A stretch of DNA of 64,000 bases from Favolaschia claudopus (taxonomy: Eukaryota; Basidiomycota; Agaricomycetes; Agaricales; Mycenaceae). The DNA is taken from assembly GCA_037176885.1 (NCBI GenBank), contig JAWWNJ010000052.1:1116001-1180000 (forward strand), read 5' to 3'. A model generated the notes under the pieces. That model worked only from the letters and a program-made list of their open reading frames with translations. It was not told the DNA's origin and made no database searches. This document shows, piece by piece, positions 1 through 11,898 of this stretch (positions are counted from its first letter, which is position 1; every line of letters starts with the position of its first letter). Both the position numbers and the translations under genes were made by a program.

Positions 1-970
1 TCTCACATGATCTCAGTGTGTACACACTCTATCCCGGATGAGACCAAGTAGGATCTTCACATTGTCATGTTCCGCTATTTTTTCTGACAACCGAGACTTT
101 TACGGACCTAAACCTCGATTTTCGACTTTATCTCAACAGAATTTATCTCTCGTTTTGCCAGTCTCAATCAATCATGCTCTTCGAGCTCACCGTTCACCCC
201 AATCTTACGTCTATAGATGAATCCGAGGTAGTTTGAACTACATGTAAGCTCTGTTGAATCTAGGCAACTATCTGGCCTAGTGTACAGGTGCGGCAAACAT
301 AATAAGAATGTCTATAGATCAGGTCAGGGAGCACCGTCTGGACTAGTCTCTCTAGACAGACGCTATAACTGCAGCTCGTTTCTCGCTCGTCTGGACGTCA
401 GTGAAAAACACGCACCGATATTCGGACTTGCGCCTTCCTCATTGCTCAAGCAATATCAATTTTCCACTAGACACCCAATTGAAGTTTCTAAACCAGCAGT
501 ATTGCTTTCCAGAAGCTTGAAGACAATAAAGTATTGCTGCCCCGCATTCTGAGCACGAAGGGACGCAGGTGGGCTGTTGTTGTAAGGTCGAAAGCAGGTA
601 CTTGGGGTGGGATGGATTGCGGGGCCGGGCAAGGGAATCCGATGAAAATTAGCGATGTTACTGGGGGGTCTTCATCTCCCAAAGTTACTTCTAGCTCCTC
701 CGTTCATGTGTGGTAGGGACAGATTGTGTACTCGGTGTGACCAAAAGTAACCGGAATCGGAAATTGCGTGTTTTCAACCAGATTTTGTGGGTGACTGCTT
801 AGACCGGTGACCGTCTGTCTATGGAGGCAAGCCTGTCGATAGACAGACCGGTCGATCTGAGTTTGAAATGCCACGTCAATCTCGGTTATCAAAAAAGGTT
901 ATTGCTTACAGTGGGTGACGTCACGAACAAACAAGCACAACACTGACCATTCTTGCTCCTGCACTGTGAA
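1..970. repeat. Truncated copy of the 971-2819 repeat family
   Basis: The first 720 bases match 1545-2690 in the same orientation. Both share the blocks around 'atcccggatgagaccaag', 'ggtagtttgaactacatg' and 'gcaggtacttggggtg'. The copy starts before the window and its right end does not match the family terminus seen at 2790-2819. A motif 'actcggtgtgaccaaaagta' near 728 resembles the end of the MITE at 7595. No believable gene is present. Confidence 0.6.
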
Positions 971-2819
971 AACTGGCTTATGAATTATGTCTGTGGAGAG
1001 CCGGCGGAATTCAAGTTTTCAAGTTGCGAAAAGAGAAGAGAAAGGGAGAGAAAAGGGAGAGACTCACTATGTACCTGAGACTCTGTTTCCAAGAAATCAG
1101 CGCTTCAAAATCACTGTAGCGCCCTCCAAAGCAATTGCAATCTTGATTTCTTATGCCCTGATTAGGCAGATCAGAGGTATTCAAAATATGGTAAGAGGTA
1201 TGTCCTTTCGGAGCAGCTGCCTCCTTGGGACATACTCTCAGCCAATCAAATTCAAGATCTTCTCGGAAGCTTCCTCGGCCGTTCTCACACTCAGTCCGAA
1301 AAAGCCGATGACCCATTCTAATTCACGTACAATTGCCTTCAGATGCTTCCCAACAATACTCTGAGGCCTTATTTGTGTTAGAGACAGTACTTATAGCACT
1401 TAATCAAGCACAACTTATTTGACTACTTGGGCTAAACACTCAAAACCATGCAAATCCGAAAGTTCTACACATCTTCCGTGAATCTCTCGCGCACGAGTCC
1501 CCTTCCTCGTCCGTCTCAAATTATCACATAAATTTAGTGTTCTGCACATTCTATCCCGGATGAGACCAAGTAGGACCTCCACATGTTCCCCATTTTTTTC
1601 TGACAACCAGACTGTTACGGACCTGAACCTCGAACTTCGACTTGATCTCAACAGAATTTATTTCTCAATTCAACGCGTACAGGTCTTGCTAGTCTCAATC
1701 ATGCTATTTGAGCTCACCGTTCAACCCAATCCTACGTGATTAATCCGAGGTAGTAGTTTGAACTACATGTGAGCTCTGTTGATTTCAAAATCTAGACAAC
1801 TATTTGGCCTAATGCACAGGTGCGGGCCGTGCGGGAGGAGGAGGAGCGAGCGCGGCGCGGAGCGCCGCGCGAGCGACGACGACGACCACAGAGGTGATAT
1901 GCTAGAGAGAGAAGACGGGCGGGGACCCACGACGTTTGGGCGCAACGTTTCGTCTGCAAAGACTCATCAGGTGGCAGTGTTCCCTAACGGTACGTGGTGA
2001 TTGTTTGTTTCCAGCGTATCATGTGACTGACACGTGCGTATGGGAAAACAAACCGAGTGCCAGTACGGGAGTCGCGGAATCCAGCCAAATGGGGACTCGA
2101 CACGTTTTCCTCCAATAACTGCTTCATCCTCCTCAAGGCTCCATTTCAACAATGCTAGCATTTCATTGATCTGAATTTCATGAACACGAGAGGTACCATA
2201 CAAAAGCAACCGCATCAGGGACCCGATAACCTGGTCAGAGGTCGGAAAAGTGGGTTTCATGGGCACGTTCGGGGAATCCGGTCAGAGAACTCAACCCTTA
2301 GCATTTTGTATTGACGGTAAAAGATGAAGGAAGAACAAATTTTAGAAATCATTCATTTTTTCGAGAATCCGAGGGCACGCGCCGCCGCAGAGCGCGACCC
2401 GAAGGGGAGCGCGCGGCGCGTGCCGAGGATTGAGAATCAGAAGTATTGCTTTCCAGAAGGTTTAAGACAATAAATTCTTGCTCCGCCGCATTCCGGGCAC
2501 GAAGGGATGGAGGTGCGCAGGTCGAAAGCAGGTACTTGGGGTGCGATGGATTGCGGGGCCGGGGAAGGGAATCCTAGATCGGTCACCGGTCTAAGGGAAT
2601 CCGATGAGAATTAGCGATGTTTCTGGGGGGTCTTCTTCTTCCAGGGTTACTTCTAGCTCCTCCGTTCATGTGCGGTAGGGACGGGTTGTGTAAAGCGCGA
2701 CGCGACGAGGTAAGATGACAAGAATTTGATTGACAGCACCACTCATGTGACCCGGATCTCATCGGATCACACGAGTATGCCTTTTTCGGACATAATCCTC
2801 CACGGACATGATTAAACAG
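971..2819. repeat. Inverted-end repeat element, full-length copy
   Basis: The left end reads 'ggcttatgaattatgtctgt' followed by ggagag, and the right end (2796-2819) is its near inverted complement, 'cctccacggacatgattaaa' followed by caggct. The element therefore has imperfect terminal inverted repeats of about 25 bp. It contains GC-rich hairpins near 1848-1870 and 2372-2425. No coding capacity is recognisable. It is directly abutted by the next copy at 2817, with which it shares the boundary bases. Confidence 0.55.
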
Positions 2820-3902
2820 GCTTATGAATTATGTCTGTGGAGAGCCGAGAGAATTCAAGTTTTCAAGTTGAAAAAGAGAGAGAGAAAAGGAGAGAAAAGA
2901 GAGAGACTCACCATGTATCTGAGACTCTGTTCCCCAAAAATTACCTCTCCAGAGCTAAGAGCATTGAAGAGGTAGTGACTAGTGAGAAGGAGAAGATAAA
3001 TAGAGGAAGACAATTTGGATTCCAATCAAACAACTCCATGCCCGTGCACCATCCTCGCATTCTATACATAATTCCAGTCTGGCTCAACGTGAGTTACCTC
3101 TTGTGAGGATGACTCAAAGCTTGAGTGTACCGGTATTGTTAACAATGAGAGATTCCTAAGTATCAAAATGGAGGCTTAACTTGAGCTCAGCAAAGATTAC
3201 ATCTCAATTCAACGGAACCGGCTTTCGCTAGCTTGAACCAGGCTTTAAAAAATTGAAGGTGACCCGCCAATAAACGTCCAGGCTCAGATAATCCCAAAGT
3301 AGTTTGAAACCTTGATGCTTGTGCAACCAAGACAATGCTAATCTCGGACTTTAAATAGCCCACTTGCTGCAATGAACGAGCACAATAATACAGGACTAGA
3401 GTATCTAAAACTCAAGCTAGAGAGTTTTGAGCTCTCTGTGAATACAGAAAAACATGCACCAATATTTGGGTGAATTTCAATCAAATTTCAATTGGAGTGC
3501 ATTCTCAACTGGATGCCCCAATGTTCGGATCCAGTATTGATGCTGTCACAAAGAGACAAGGACTAGTAGATTCTACCCCCTTTATTTTTGAACATGAAGT
3601 AACGCTGGTTCATTGTTGTTGTGAGGTCGAAATATAAGCAGTCGTGGTGGCAGATTACGGATTCAAGGGAAAGCAAGATCAAAATGAGCTTGTTTTGGGG
3701 CCCTAGCCCTCTTTCTTGGTTTCCTTGGTCTGCCATGTATTCTCAGACTCAGAGGATGGCCTCGTCGACTTGAATGAGGTGCGAGGATGAAGTTGAACAA
3801 GGTTTGATTCACATCATTGACCGGAACAGATTGGATCAAATCGGATCACCACAGTATGCCTTATCCGGACATAATCCTCCACAGACATGATTAATGAGCC
3901 TG
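2817..3902. repeat. Second full-length, shorter copy of the inverted-end repeat
   Basis: It starts 'caggcttatgaattatgtct' and ends 'cctccacagacatgattaat' followed by gagcctg, which are inverted complements. Internal blocks such as the ones around 3620-3690 match 590-660 and 2515-2580, with an internal deletion relative to the 971 copy. It lies head to tail with the previous copy. No gene is seen. Confidence 0.55.
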
Positions 3903-3974
3903 AAAACTTACGATTAGACCTTCAAATAAGCGCCGAATGACCTTGGCGTACAAACCGTTTAGCTACCTCAAAAA

Positions 3975-4080
3975 ATAGAGAGTTTGCGGTGAGCCGCCAG
4001 AAGCCACCTGGCGGCTCTAATGGCATGCGGATTGGAGCGGCTATGCTGTCTGGCGGCTCGTTTGGTGGCTGGTAAGACTG
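3975..4080 (+). repeat. Left terminal inverted repeat of the MULE-like element
   Basis: It is the inverted counterpart of 9358-9463, starting TAGAGAGTTTGCGGTGAG. It contains small internal palindromes built on 'gagccgccagaagccacc' and 'ggcggctc', which give it a GC-rich stem structure. Confidence 0.7.
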
Positions 4081-4217
4081 GTTTAAATTTGGTTTTGCAA
4101 GTCTATTCTTAGTACTTAGTCATCTATATCTTGAGCCATACACACACGAACAAAATCCGACCCGAAAATCTGACGCCATCGCACATTTGAGCCGAAGACT
4201 TCGGTTGAGGAAAATTC

Positions 4218-4285
4218 TATTTGGCACCCCGGGGTGGTGAAGTACCCGGGAGTACCCCGGGGTAGTACTATTTGGCACCCCATAA
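4218..4285. repeat. Small palindrome built on CTATTTGGCACCCCGGGG
   Basis: A short palindromic sequence with CTATTTGGCACCCC at both sides and accccgggg stems. A related 45-bp version lies at 9189-9233 in the opposite arm, at a similar distance from the element end. It could be part of long terminal repeats or a tiny insertion present before the arms were duplicated. Confidence 0.5.
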
Positions 4286-4323
4286 TATCTTAGTCAGCCG
4301 AGTCATCCGATTACACTTAGAGG

Positions 4324-7300
4324 TATCACAGAGGGAGAAATTCAAGAGAAATACGATTGTAATACACAATTGAAGCAATCCTTCTACGCTTTTTGGGGGA
4401 TAGAACTACAACAGTTAGGTCACGATCCGCTGAACGCCGCCGTTTTTTGAGTGCACATGCATCCGAGGGCGGCTTGTTCTCCTTCTGAGCATCAGAGCTA
4501 ACATCTACCTTGATTTTTACAACCTTTCGCTCGACGGCTGCCAAGACCTTCGCGTTCAAGCCCTTCTTTTCCTCGCCTTTGGACTTGAGCTTCGCCGTGG
4601 CAACCGAGAGAGCGTGGCGGCGGTGGTAGAATGTCTGTAATCGAGGGTCGCTCTTACAATACATGATTCTGTGCCGCTGTTCAGCACAGAATAAAAATGA
4701 AGCTTAAGGGAAGAAAACCGACGTACAGATCCCCACCGCGACCCTTGATGCGGCGCGCGATTTCGCAATAATCAAGCGGCCCAACGGTAAAGTCCTGAGT
4801 GTATTTGATGATGTATGTGAGGAGCGTTCGCTCCCGGACAGAAGAGTCGCAGAGGTGAATTGGCGTAGGTTTGGGAATAAGAACAGGAGCTGCCTTCGCT
4901 TTTGGCGGCGCCCGCGGCCGCGATTGCCACTTCTGTTTGCCAGGTTTCCCTCGTTTCACCGGTGGGGGTGGGGGCGGGGGCGGGGAGACGTTCTCTGTTG
5001 GTGGCTTTGGAGGTCGAGGTCGCGGGATCGGCGCCGAGTTATCGGGGAATGCTGGGATGACAGACCAGATATCGGATTTGGAGATCCGGTAAAGCTGTGT
5101 TAGAGGATGTGACGCCCGGAGAGCGTTCTTGGTCTCGGGAGAATGGAACAAATATGTATATCTGCCCAGATTCAGCCAAGATGCGCTCATCGCGGGCGAT
5201 TGTTTTTGTTGTAACAGTTGTCGTTGATCAGGATGTCTGTATGTCGCAACGTCAACTGCGCCTGCTGAGGGGATTGCCAGAAGATCGCGATCACCACGCT
5301 GTGGGTGTCCAGTCTTATTAAGTACGTCCACCCGGGTTCTTTGCTATTGCGCTCTGCGAGTGAGGCGGTTATGGCAGCAAAGTCTCCTCCAAGCAGCTCT
5401 ATCTCGTCGTGCGCCTCCTTCCGAGCCTTGGTGCGCATGTTCGAGATCTGGCGCGGTTCAAGACGATTCCCGGGAAACTGGACATCGAGCACTTGTCCCG
5501 TTTGGCGTCGCGAGAGTGAGTCGGGGAGTTTCGATGCTGCCGCACGCTGAGCAGCCGTTGGAGGACGCTGTGCTTGGCCGCCCTCGGGTATAGATGGGGG
5601 ATGATTGTGAGCTGCATCGATGTGGGAAATCCGCCAGTACAGAGACGGTGGTTTGAGGGGCAGAAAGGCGACTCGAGCCTGGCAATTGGTGCGGCCTGAC
5701 TTCCCTTTGCGATAGTCCCCAGGATCTATGTGCTCGCCATGCGTCTCAACCGCGTCACGATACCCATTGCAACGGAGTACGCGTCGGGTGAGATTACCGC
5801 TTTCGTCCTTATGGCTCTGCCCGAGAATAAATTTGTAGCCCAGCGCCTCCTGCGCAGTATAAACAGCAGTGATCCCTTCCTCCAAGGTCGGGTAAATGTT
5901 CCCTTCCTTGATCGGACCAAAGCTAAGGACAACCTGCCGAGTCTGGGGAGGAGGCGCGAGATTCGAGCCAAGGGGAAGCAGGCGGAGAGGAGGAGGAAAA
6001 TCTTCTGTTTTTGCCTCTAACTTAGTGCGGCGGCGGGGCGGGGAGACGAGATTAATGGAACTCGGCTGCTCGCGCTTCACACCTGGGCGGAAGGGGCTGA
6101 AAAGGGTAGAGTTGGGTGGAGCGCGGACTGGTGTTCCCTCAGGAGTGCAGAGATCGATAACATCAGGGCTACACAGGTCGACCACTGCTTCCTCTTTGAG
6201 GCGGGGAGGCGGAGTCCTCGGCGAATCGAGAACAATGACCAACGCTGGCGATTCCGGAACAGGGGTACGACTTTTTGGGGGAGCGGCCACTCGCTCACTG
6301 ATTTCGAATGGGAAGATCGTGTTGGGGGAGAGGGACATGCGAGCTAGCTGATTGATCGGTGGAGGAGGAGTTCGAGTTCGAGCAGGTTTTTGGGTTAACG
6401 AAAATGGGGCAGCAAGGGAACGTTCGGGCTCAGACGCAAAAACATCTGTGTGAGGGCCAAGAACGGCCGGCTGCTGTGCGGTAGATTGAATCCAATCGAA
6501 GATAGGATGCTCCGACTAAGACAAGAGTGTAAGACATCCAAAAAAGGGATGAAAGTCTGGGTACATACGTTGGGCGCGAGTTGATCGAGGTTGAAATCAT
6601 TATATCCGACAGCAACATCGGTAAACAGCGATACCTCGCCATTCGATATGCGAGTGCACGGCATCACCCAATCAGAATAAGTCTAGAGATACAAGAGTCA
6701 GGTCTCGCACTGAGAATGAAAGAAAGAATACGTACTGTGGTTTCTCCGCGCGCAATAAGATGGTAAAGGAGGAGATCTTGAAGAATCAAGTCACGAAACA
6801 GAGAAGATTGCTCAGCCTGCCAGCGAGGAATAGGTAGGCCCGCTCGAAGCTCAACAAAATTCGTTGCGGCGATGCCACAGCTGCCTCCTCCACTGTACCC
6901 CTGCAGATCCATGAGCCCAGACTGAATTGATTGCTGCTGGAGCGGAGGGGCGAAACGATTGAGCCCAGAAAATGCCCAACGGAGAATGGGAAGGAGATCC
7001 GGGGCATCGCGGCGATTGAGGCCGAACTCGTAGGGATTGGATAAGAATTTACAAGTCGCAGAGTAATGATCGTTCGTCCACGACACAAAACCAATCGAGT
7101 CAACCTGACCGCTGCGAATGCGCTCGGATGGCGATAATTTCAGGGCTATATGGAGAGACAATTTCGCGATGTAGATTGGCGCCATTGTCGATCCCTTCGA
7201 AGACCTTCCGGAGCTCGCGCGCATTTTCGACAAAGCTGGTGGGCAGAAAGATGAATGAAGGTTCGACGCCCGGGAACATAGCAGCTCGTCGGAAATAGAT

Positions 7301-8851
7301 GAACTCGGCCCGAGCGTTCATAATATCGTCGAGGATCCAGCGCTCGTCGAGCAAGCAGCCTAGGTTGTAAAGAGGAGTCTGGGTGACACTAAAACCAGCA
7401 AGCGGTTCAGCAAAGCGATTGAGCTTCAACTCCTCAAAGAGAGCGGGGGAAAGAAGACTCTCTCGCTCAACGCGCGCCAGTAGCCTTGACATAAGACGAA
7501 AATTATGATGGGCTGCATGTCGGCCATTGAGGGGATTTCCTCCCGCGAGGACACAATAGCCTGTTTGCGATGCAGCCATTGAATGGCTAATGGCTACTCG
7601 GTATTGACAAAAGTAACCGTGATTCGACTCGTATGGTCCGAATATTGCAGTATGTAATAGGTTAAAATGCATCGGAATGTTCTCCTGCATGTTTTGAACG
7701 GCATCGGACAAAGGCCTGAACCAATCCATCAAGCACAACTGATTTCTCGGCGGATTCTAATTTGCAGCTGTTTTGCACTGTTTGTTGCAATAAATGACTG
7801 CATTTCCAATTTTCTTGAAGTTCAAGAACATGCCCTCGGACGGTAGGCCATACTTGAGGATCCATTTCAGCCCCTCACTGCTCGAAATCTCTGATTGTAT
7901 CAATTTCTTGTCAACATTGGACTGGTTCAATTTCAACCGTCCCTCCTGCACGGACCCAAATATTGCGTGGCCGTTCAAAGATGCTAAGAGCAAAGAATTT
8001 AGCTACAGTCTTGGTTAATTTCTAATCCATCACAGTGCTGAGCCCTATTATCTACACATTCAATGTACTTTTATCCCAGAGTAGGCCTCCATGGCTTCCG
8101 TAATTCCCCATGTTTGGTCAAGTAAGGGGCCGAAGAGTTTTCAGATTGTAGGCTTGTTTACCACCCTTACTAGCCAAAGCAAGTGTGCAAAAACATCTGA
8201 ATAGATCACATGTGCAAGCTAGAGGTAGTCGAAAGTGGCCTGGAAGGGCAGTTACTAAGATTTCCGTTGAACAATGAGCAGAAGTTGAAAGACACAGGTG
8301 AATTTCAAGCTATTGCCAAAATTGCGCTGGCTCTGAAGAGCGTCAGGAACAGAGGTTACCCACAACAACTTGTGTAGGTTTAAGGAATATCCTGACGTAT
8401 TTTTCAAACTCGAAGTCTTGGAGAAATATCACGTGGTCGCGAAGCAATCGTCGCCTTAACGGTTACTTTTGTCAATACCGAGTAAATAAGTGTCCAGATT
8501 CCGGCGTATTGACAAAAGATACCTCCAGTTCGAGTATCCAAATTTCATTCTAGGTAGCTCTTCTTGACTTCTACATGAAAGTCTAGCCCATCAAAGTTTT
8601 CTAATACGGAAATCGGTAGCCATTCAATGGCTCCAATGGCTCTTCGCAAACCCTCTAATAGTCTCTGGAATGGTCACCGGAACGGTCTGGTCCCAATTCC
8701 ACTTCGAAACACTGCCATCCGGGAGGATGCGCGGAAGGAGATCGTCTCGAACGAGACCAACGACCTCTCCCAGCGTTACATTGGCCATGAACTGGGGAGA
8801 GAAACGGGTTTTGGGATGCGGAGCTGAGTAGGCTTCATACGACTCGGACAT
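4324..8851 (-). pseudogene. MULE-type transposase gene fused to a Ulp1-like protease region; core deleted and MITE-interrupted
   Basis: The minus-strand gene starts at an ATG at 8851. A MITE at 7595-8484 breaks the first exon. Canonical introns lie at 7112-7159, about 6684-6735, 6516-6568 and 4677-4722. The first third carries NDHYS and, further on, GGGSCGIAATNFVE, which resemble the His and Cys boxes of Ulp1/C48 cysteine proteases; this is by motif only. Around 6150-6200 follow VVDLCSPDVIDLC, SUMO-interaction-like motifs in an acidic, proline-rich linker. Next (about 5890-5590) is a FAR1/GCM-type finger ending in AAHNHPPS, then the first transposase motif LINDNCYNKNN at about 5200. There the frame shifts straight into a proline-rich tail and a basic C-terminus, so the DDE core and SWIM finger are missing. 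Ulp1 domains are known from some plant MULEs and other transposons; the function here is inferred. Confidence 0.6.
7595..8484. mobile_element. MITE with CTCGGTATTGACAAAAG ends
   Basis: The ends are inverted copies of CTCGGTATTGACAAAAGTAA, each flanked by TA, so a TA target duplication is likely. The element lies inside the first exon of the MULE-like gene and splits it. A diverged copy of the same end lies just outside at 8503-8535, and similar single ends occur near 728 and 10724. No transposase is encoded; small ORFs inside look accidental. Confidence 0.65.
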
Positions 8852-8901
8852 TGTGGGGAAGAGGGAAAAGAGAAAGGGGAGCCAAGCAGCACTTGTGCTT
8901 G

Positions 8902-8907
8902 TATATA
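8902..8907 (-). promoter_or_regulatory. Possible TATA box of the MULE-like gene
   Basis: TATATA on the minus strand, about 50 bp upstream of the ATG at 8851, is in a reasonable place for a fungal core promoter. Support is positional only. Confidence 0.3.
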
Positions 8908-9357
8908 TGAAATTCACGGTGCAAATTGCGCATGATTTCTTGGATTTGCAATAGCCCTCAAAGATCAAAGATGGAATTTGACGACTTTATATATTTGAAT
9001 CTGGGGCTTCGTACTTGAAGCTACAGACAGAGCACATTTCAGTTGAGTAGAGACAAAGTGTATAGCAATCTGTGGTCATTGCAAGCAATAGCCAGATAGA
9101 GCAAGAAGAATTTGAAGCCAGCATCGCGATGGCTCTCGCGAAGAAGTGATCGACAGAATGACGTCACGGGTGCCAAATAGAAAAATGCTATTTAGCACCC
9201 CGGGTACTCCGCCACCCCGGGGTGCCAAATAGAATTTTCCTTCGGTTGACGCTGGAAATTGCTTCAATTCAAAACAATTATGCACCTTTGGACAACGAGC
9301 TGAAGGTATAGTCAAATATACAAGGTACCCAACCTCGAAATCGTGCTAAGGACCGCG

Positions 9358-9463
9358 CGCGACGAGCCGCTGAACGAGCCGCCACATGACGTAGCCGCTC
9401 CAATCCGCATGCCGTTGGAGCCACCAGGTGGCTTCTGGCGGCTCACCGCAAACTCTCTAATCT
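9358..9463 (-). repeat. Right terminal inverted repeat of the MULE-like element
   Basis: It is the inverted counterpart of 3975-4080 and ends 'ccgcaaactctcta'. Differences from the left arm are scattered substitutions and an indel, so the two arms have diverged since insertion. Confidence 0.7.
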
Positions 9464-9772
9464 CGCCATTTGAGTGGATAATGGGTGAGTAAGTGAATCA
9501 CCTTTTTTGGTAATCCGATTGATAACTCAGATCGACCAGCCTGTGTATCGACAGGCTCGCCCTTCATACTGTACACAGGCTGGATTCGAGCCTAGTGACT
9601 GCTGGGCAAATTGGCCCAATTGGCAGTGTATGAACATATACGATTGCATAAGAAGCAGGCAAAAGGTTGCATAGTCTCTTTGTCCTTAGTCTGTAGTTTA
9701 CCGCGCGACAGCTGTCAGGAGGGTCGGGTTATTATGTAAACATTTTGAAATGGAAAGAGTTTCCCACACCCC
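9464..9772. other. Gene-free stretch
   Basis: No gene is seen. A roughly 55-bp block ending 'attatgtaa' near 9740 recurs in direct orientation at about 11440-11494, on the other side of the inverted-repeat element, so the two may be flanks of a larger repeat. Confidence 0.4.
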
Positions 9773-10151
9773 TTCCACCACTCAGATTTGATTCAGTTTC
9801 AAGCTGGGTATCAGCTCGTTTTGCCACAAAAAGATGGAACTAATGTGAAAATTCCAGCAGCTCTCTTACTCTCTGTGTCAATCAAGTTTTCAGGATTATT
9901 CAGCGACATATATTATCATTATCTACCCTCCTCATTAACCGGGATCAACAACAAGGACAAATTGGAGGTGAAATCTGCGCGACCTGTTTTCAGACTATTT
10001 TGAGGCCGTGTTCACAAGTATTTTGTATGAAGGGATGGGATAGTGTCGTCTTTATCAAATGCAGATTGAAAATCCGGTGCGTTGATCAGATATTGTGCAT
10101 ATCTTTCGAGTTTTTGTGTGGTAGATTAGAGGCGGTTTGATAAAAATTTCC

Positions 10152-10188
10152 TTTTTTGGGGGTGACATCAGATTTTGCCGCCACTGTA
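10152..10188 (-). repeat. Single end of the TACAGTGGCGGC MITE family
   Basis: It reads, inverted, TACAGTGGCGGCAAAATC then TGATGTCACCCCC, matching the ends at 25322 and 53981. The opposite end was not found, so this is a fragment. Confidence 0.5.
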
Positions 10189-10556
10189 AGTGGAGGGCCT
10201 AGCGAGAGGGAGGACGATGCGGAGGTGGGGGTTGGGAGGAAGAAAGGGAATGTACGTGAACATTGATTAGGGCTGCTCAATTCTTACCCCTCGGTTAAAT
10301 AAAAATAATAAAATACTATAGCCCCGGAAGGGAAACGAGTGATCCCGCCTCTTGACAGGCAAACTCAATACAAAGAATGTGTATATGTACTGTACCTTCA
10401 TCAGAAACCCTCCAGGTCTTCCCTTATCGTCCCAAGATGCCTTCCTCCCCTTATACAGCGATAGAATTGGTTTCGCAGCTCGAAGTCCTCAGGCGGTAGC
10501 TATTAATAGAATAATTAATACTTTGACTCCAAATTCTGTCTATCTATGGGACTACG

Positions 10557-10722
10557 GGAATATGAATTATTCCGGGTAGCCGCCCCGCCGCTCCGGCCCT
10601 TGATAGATATCTGATACTTGTTCTTACATATAAACCATGCTCGCCTGTCCACCACCCTCAGTCATTCATCCCACATTGCGGGAGACTGGTGAGTTCTCTA
10701 TCTATCTACATACCTACTTGTA
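10557..10722 (+). repeat. Copia LTR fragment
   Basis: This matches, in inverted orientation, 62080-62253 in the 5' LTR of the copia element. Shared blocks are 'gaatatgaattattccggg', the GC-rich 'gccgccccgccgctccggcc' and 'tcccacattgcgggagact'. No internal copia sequence is next to it, so it is a solo or truncated LTR. Confidence 0.6.
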
Positions 10723-11271
10723 CTCGGTGTTACAAAAAGTAACCGATAATTTGGTCACTCCTTCACGGCCACGTGATATTTTTTGAAGTGTCGCGCTTCA
10801 AATATACCCCTGACAATTCTCTACAGCATACATGGAAAGATCCGTGACATTCCTTGTCGGAGGCTCCTGAGGCTTGTCAACAAACTGGACGTCATACTAT
10901 TTTTGCATGCAGCTGGCACAAACCACACAAAAACTCGAAAGATATGCACAATATCTGATCAACGCACCGGATTTTCAATCTGCATTTGATAAAGACGACA
11001 CTATCCCATCCCTTCATACAAAATACTTGTGAACACGGCCTCAAAATAGTCTGAAAACAGGTCGCGCAGATTTCACCTCCAATTTGTCCTTGTTGTTGAT
11101 CCCGGTTAATGAGGAGGGTAGATAATGATAATATATGTCGCTGAATAATCCTGAAAACTTGATTGACACAGAGAGTAAGAGAGCTGCTGGAATTTTCACA
11201 TTAGTTCCATCTTTTTGTGGCAAAACAAGCTGATACCCAGCTTGAAACTGAATCAAATCTGAGTGGTGGAA

Positions 11272-11898
11272 TTCAGACGCTCAAAAAAGCCCCAATGACA
11301 TGGTTCACACAAGCCAAATTTGGTCAAACAATAGAATGGTGTATAGAATACAACATAGAATACTCAAAACTGTGTTTTCTTAGTCTCTTATAAACAGACA
11401 ATATAAACAAAAATGATCCTCGTGCCTGCGGTTGTTATATATTAGTCTGTCGCTTCCCACGGTGCATTGACAGGAGGGTCCGCTTATTATGTAATCTCGA
11501 ATTTCTTGGATTCACTTACCCAATTTTCGACGCGTTTTTGCGCGTATTTCAGGCGCCATCCTTACAAGACGTCTCAACGAAGCATTTTAACAACTTGACG
11601 CAAGTGGAGAGCTGTCGAAATGGCGGTTTGATGCGTTGGCCGGCGGCCAAAGGTTTACATAGAGGGATATTCCATCCGCTCAAAACTCACAATAAATATA
11701 TTTTTCTTGAGGCGGATTTGAGACATCAGTGATGCAATCAATCAATCAGTCACGTGTACTTACGAAACACTCCCTATTTAGGTCATGTCAAGCAAGAACA
11801 ATATTTTTGAATGTCCTTCTAGTAGCCTATAGTGTGTCTGCTACATACTTGAAGGCTGATAAAGCTTGCCCTGACCTCCACCCAACGCTGAAAGACAA
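11272..11898. other. Gene-free stretch with a dispersed repeat
   Basis: The part 11655-11800 ('gcaatcaatcaatcagtcac', 'aactcacaataaat') recurs inverted at 25690-25790. Small open frames such as 11538-11732 show no recognisable domain. Nothing else can be supported. Confidence 0.45.

Larger units (their letters stand above)
3975..9463 (-). mobile_element. MULE-like DNA transposon, non-autonomous derivative
   Basis: Two inverted arms frame the region: 3975 begins TAGAGAGTTTGCGGTGAG and 9463 ends with its inverted complement. About 105 bp are closely similar, with a second shared block further in (4205-4290 against 9165-9245). Between them lies one minus-strand gene with a FAR1-type zinc finger and the beginning of a MULE transposase, so I assign the Mutator-like group. 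I found no clear 9-bp target duplication in the flanks. The catalytic core is missing, so the element could not move on its own product. Confidence 0.65.
9773..11271. mobile_element. Large inverted-repeat element with two 350-bp arms
   Basis: The arms 9773-10122 and 10922-11271 are almost perfect inverted complements of each other, with the outer ends reading TTCCACCACTCAG. Each arm holds the same 71-codon open frame (9788-10003 plus, 11041-11256 minus), beginning MIQFQAGYQLVL; it matches nothing I know. The 799-bp centre holds a copia LTR fragment, one MITE end (10152-10188) and one 'tactcggtgttacaaaaagt' motif. The near identity of the arms suggests a recent origin or ongoing conversion. 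The class is unknown; a foldback transposon or an inverted duplication are both possible. Confidence 0.6.
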
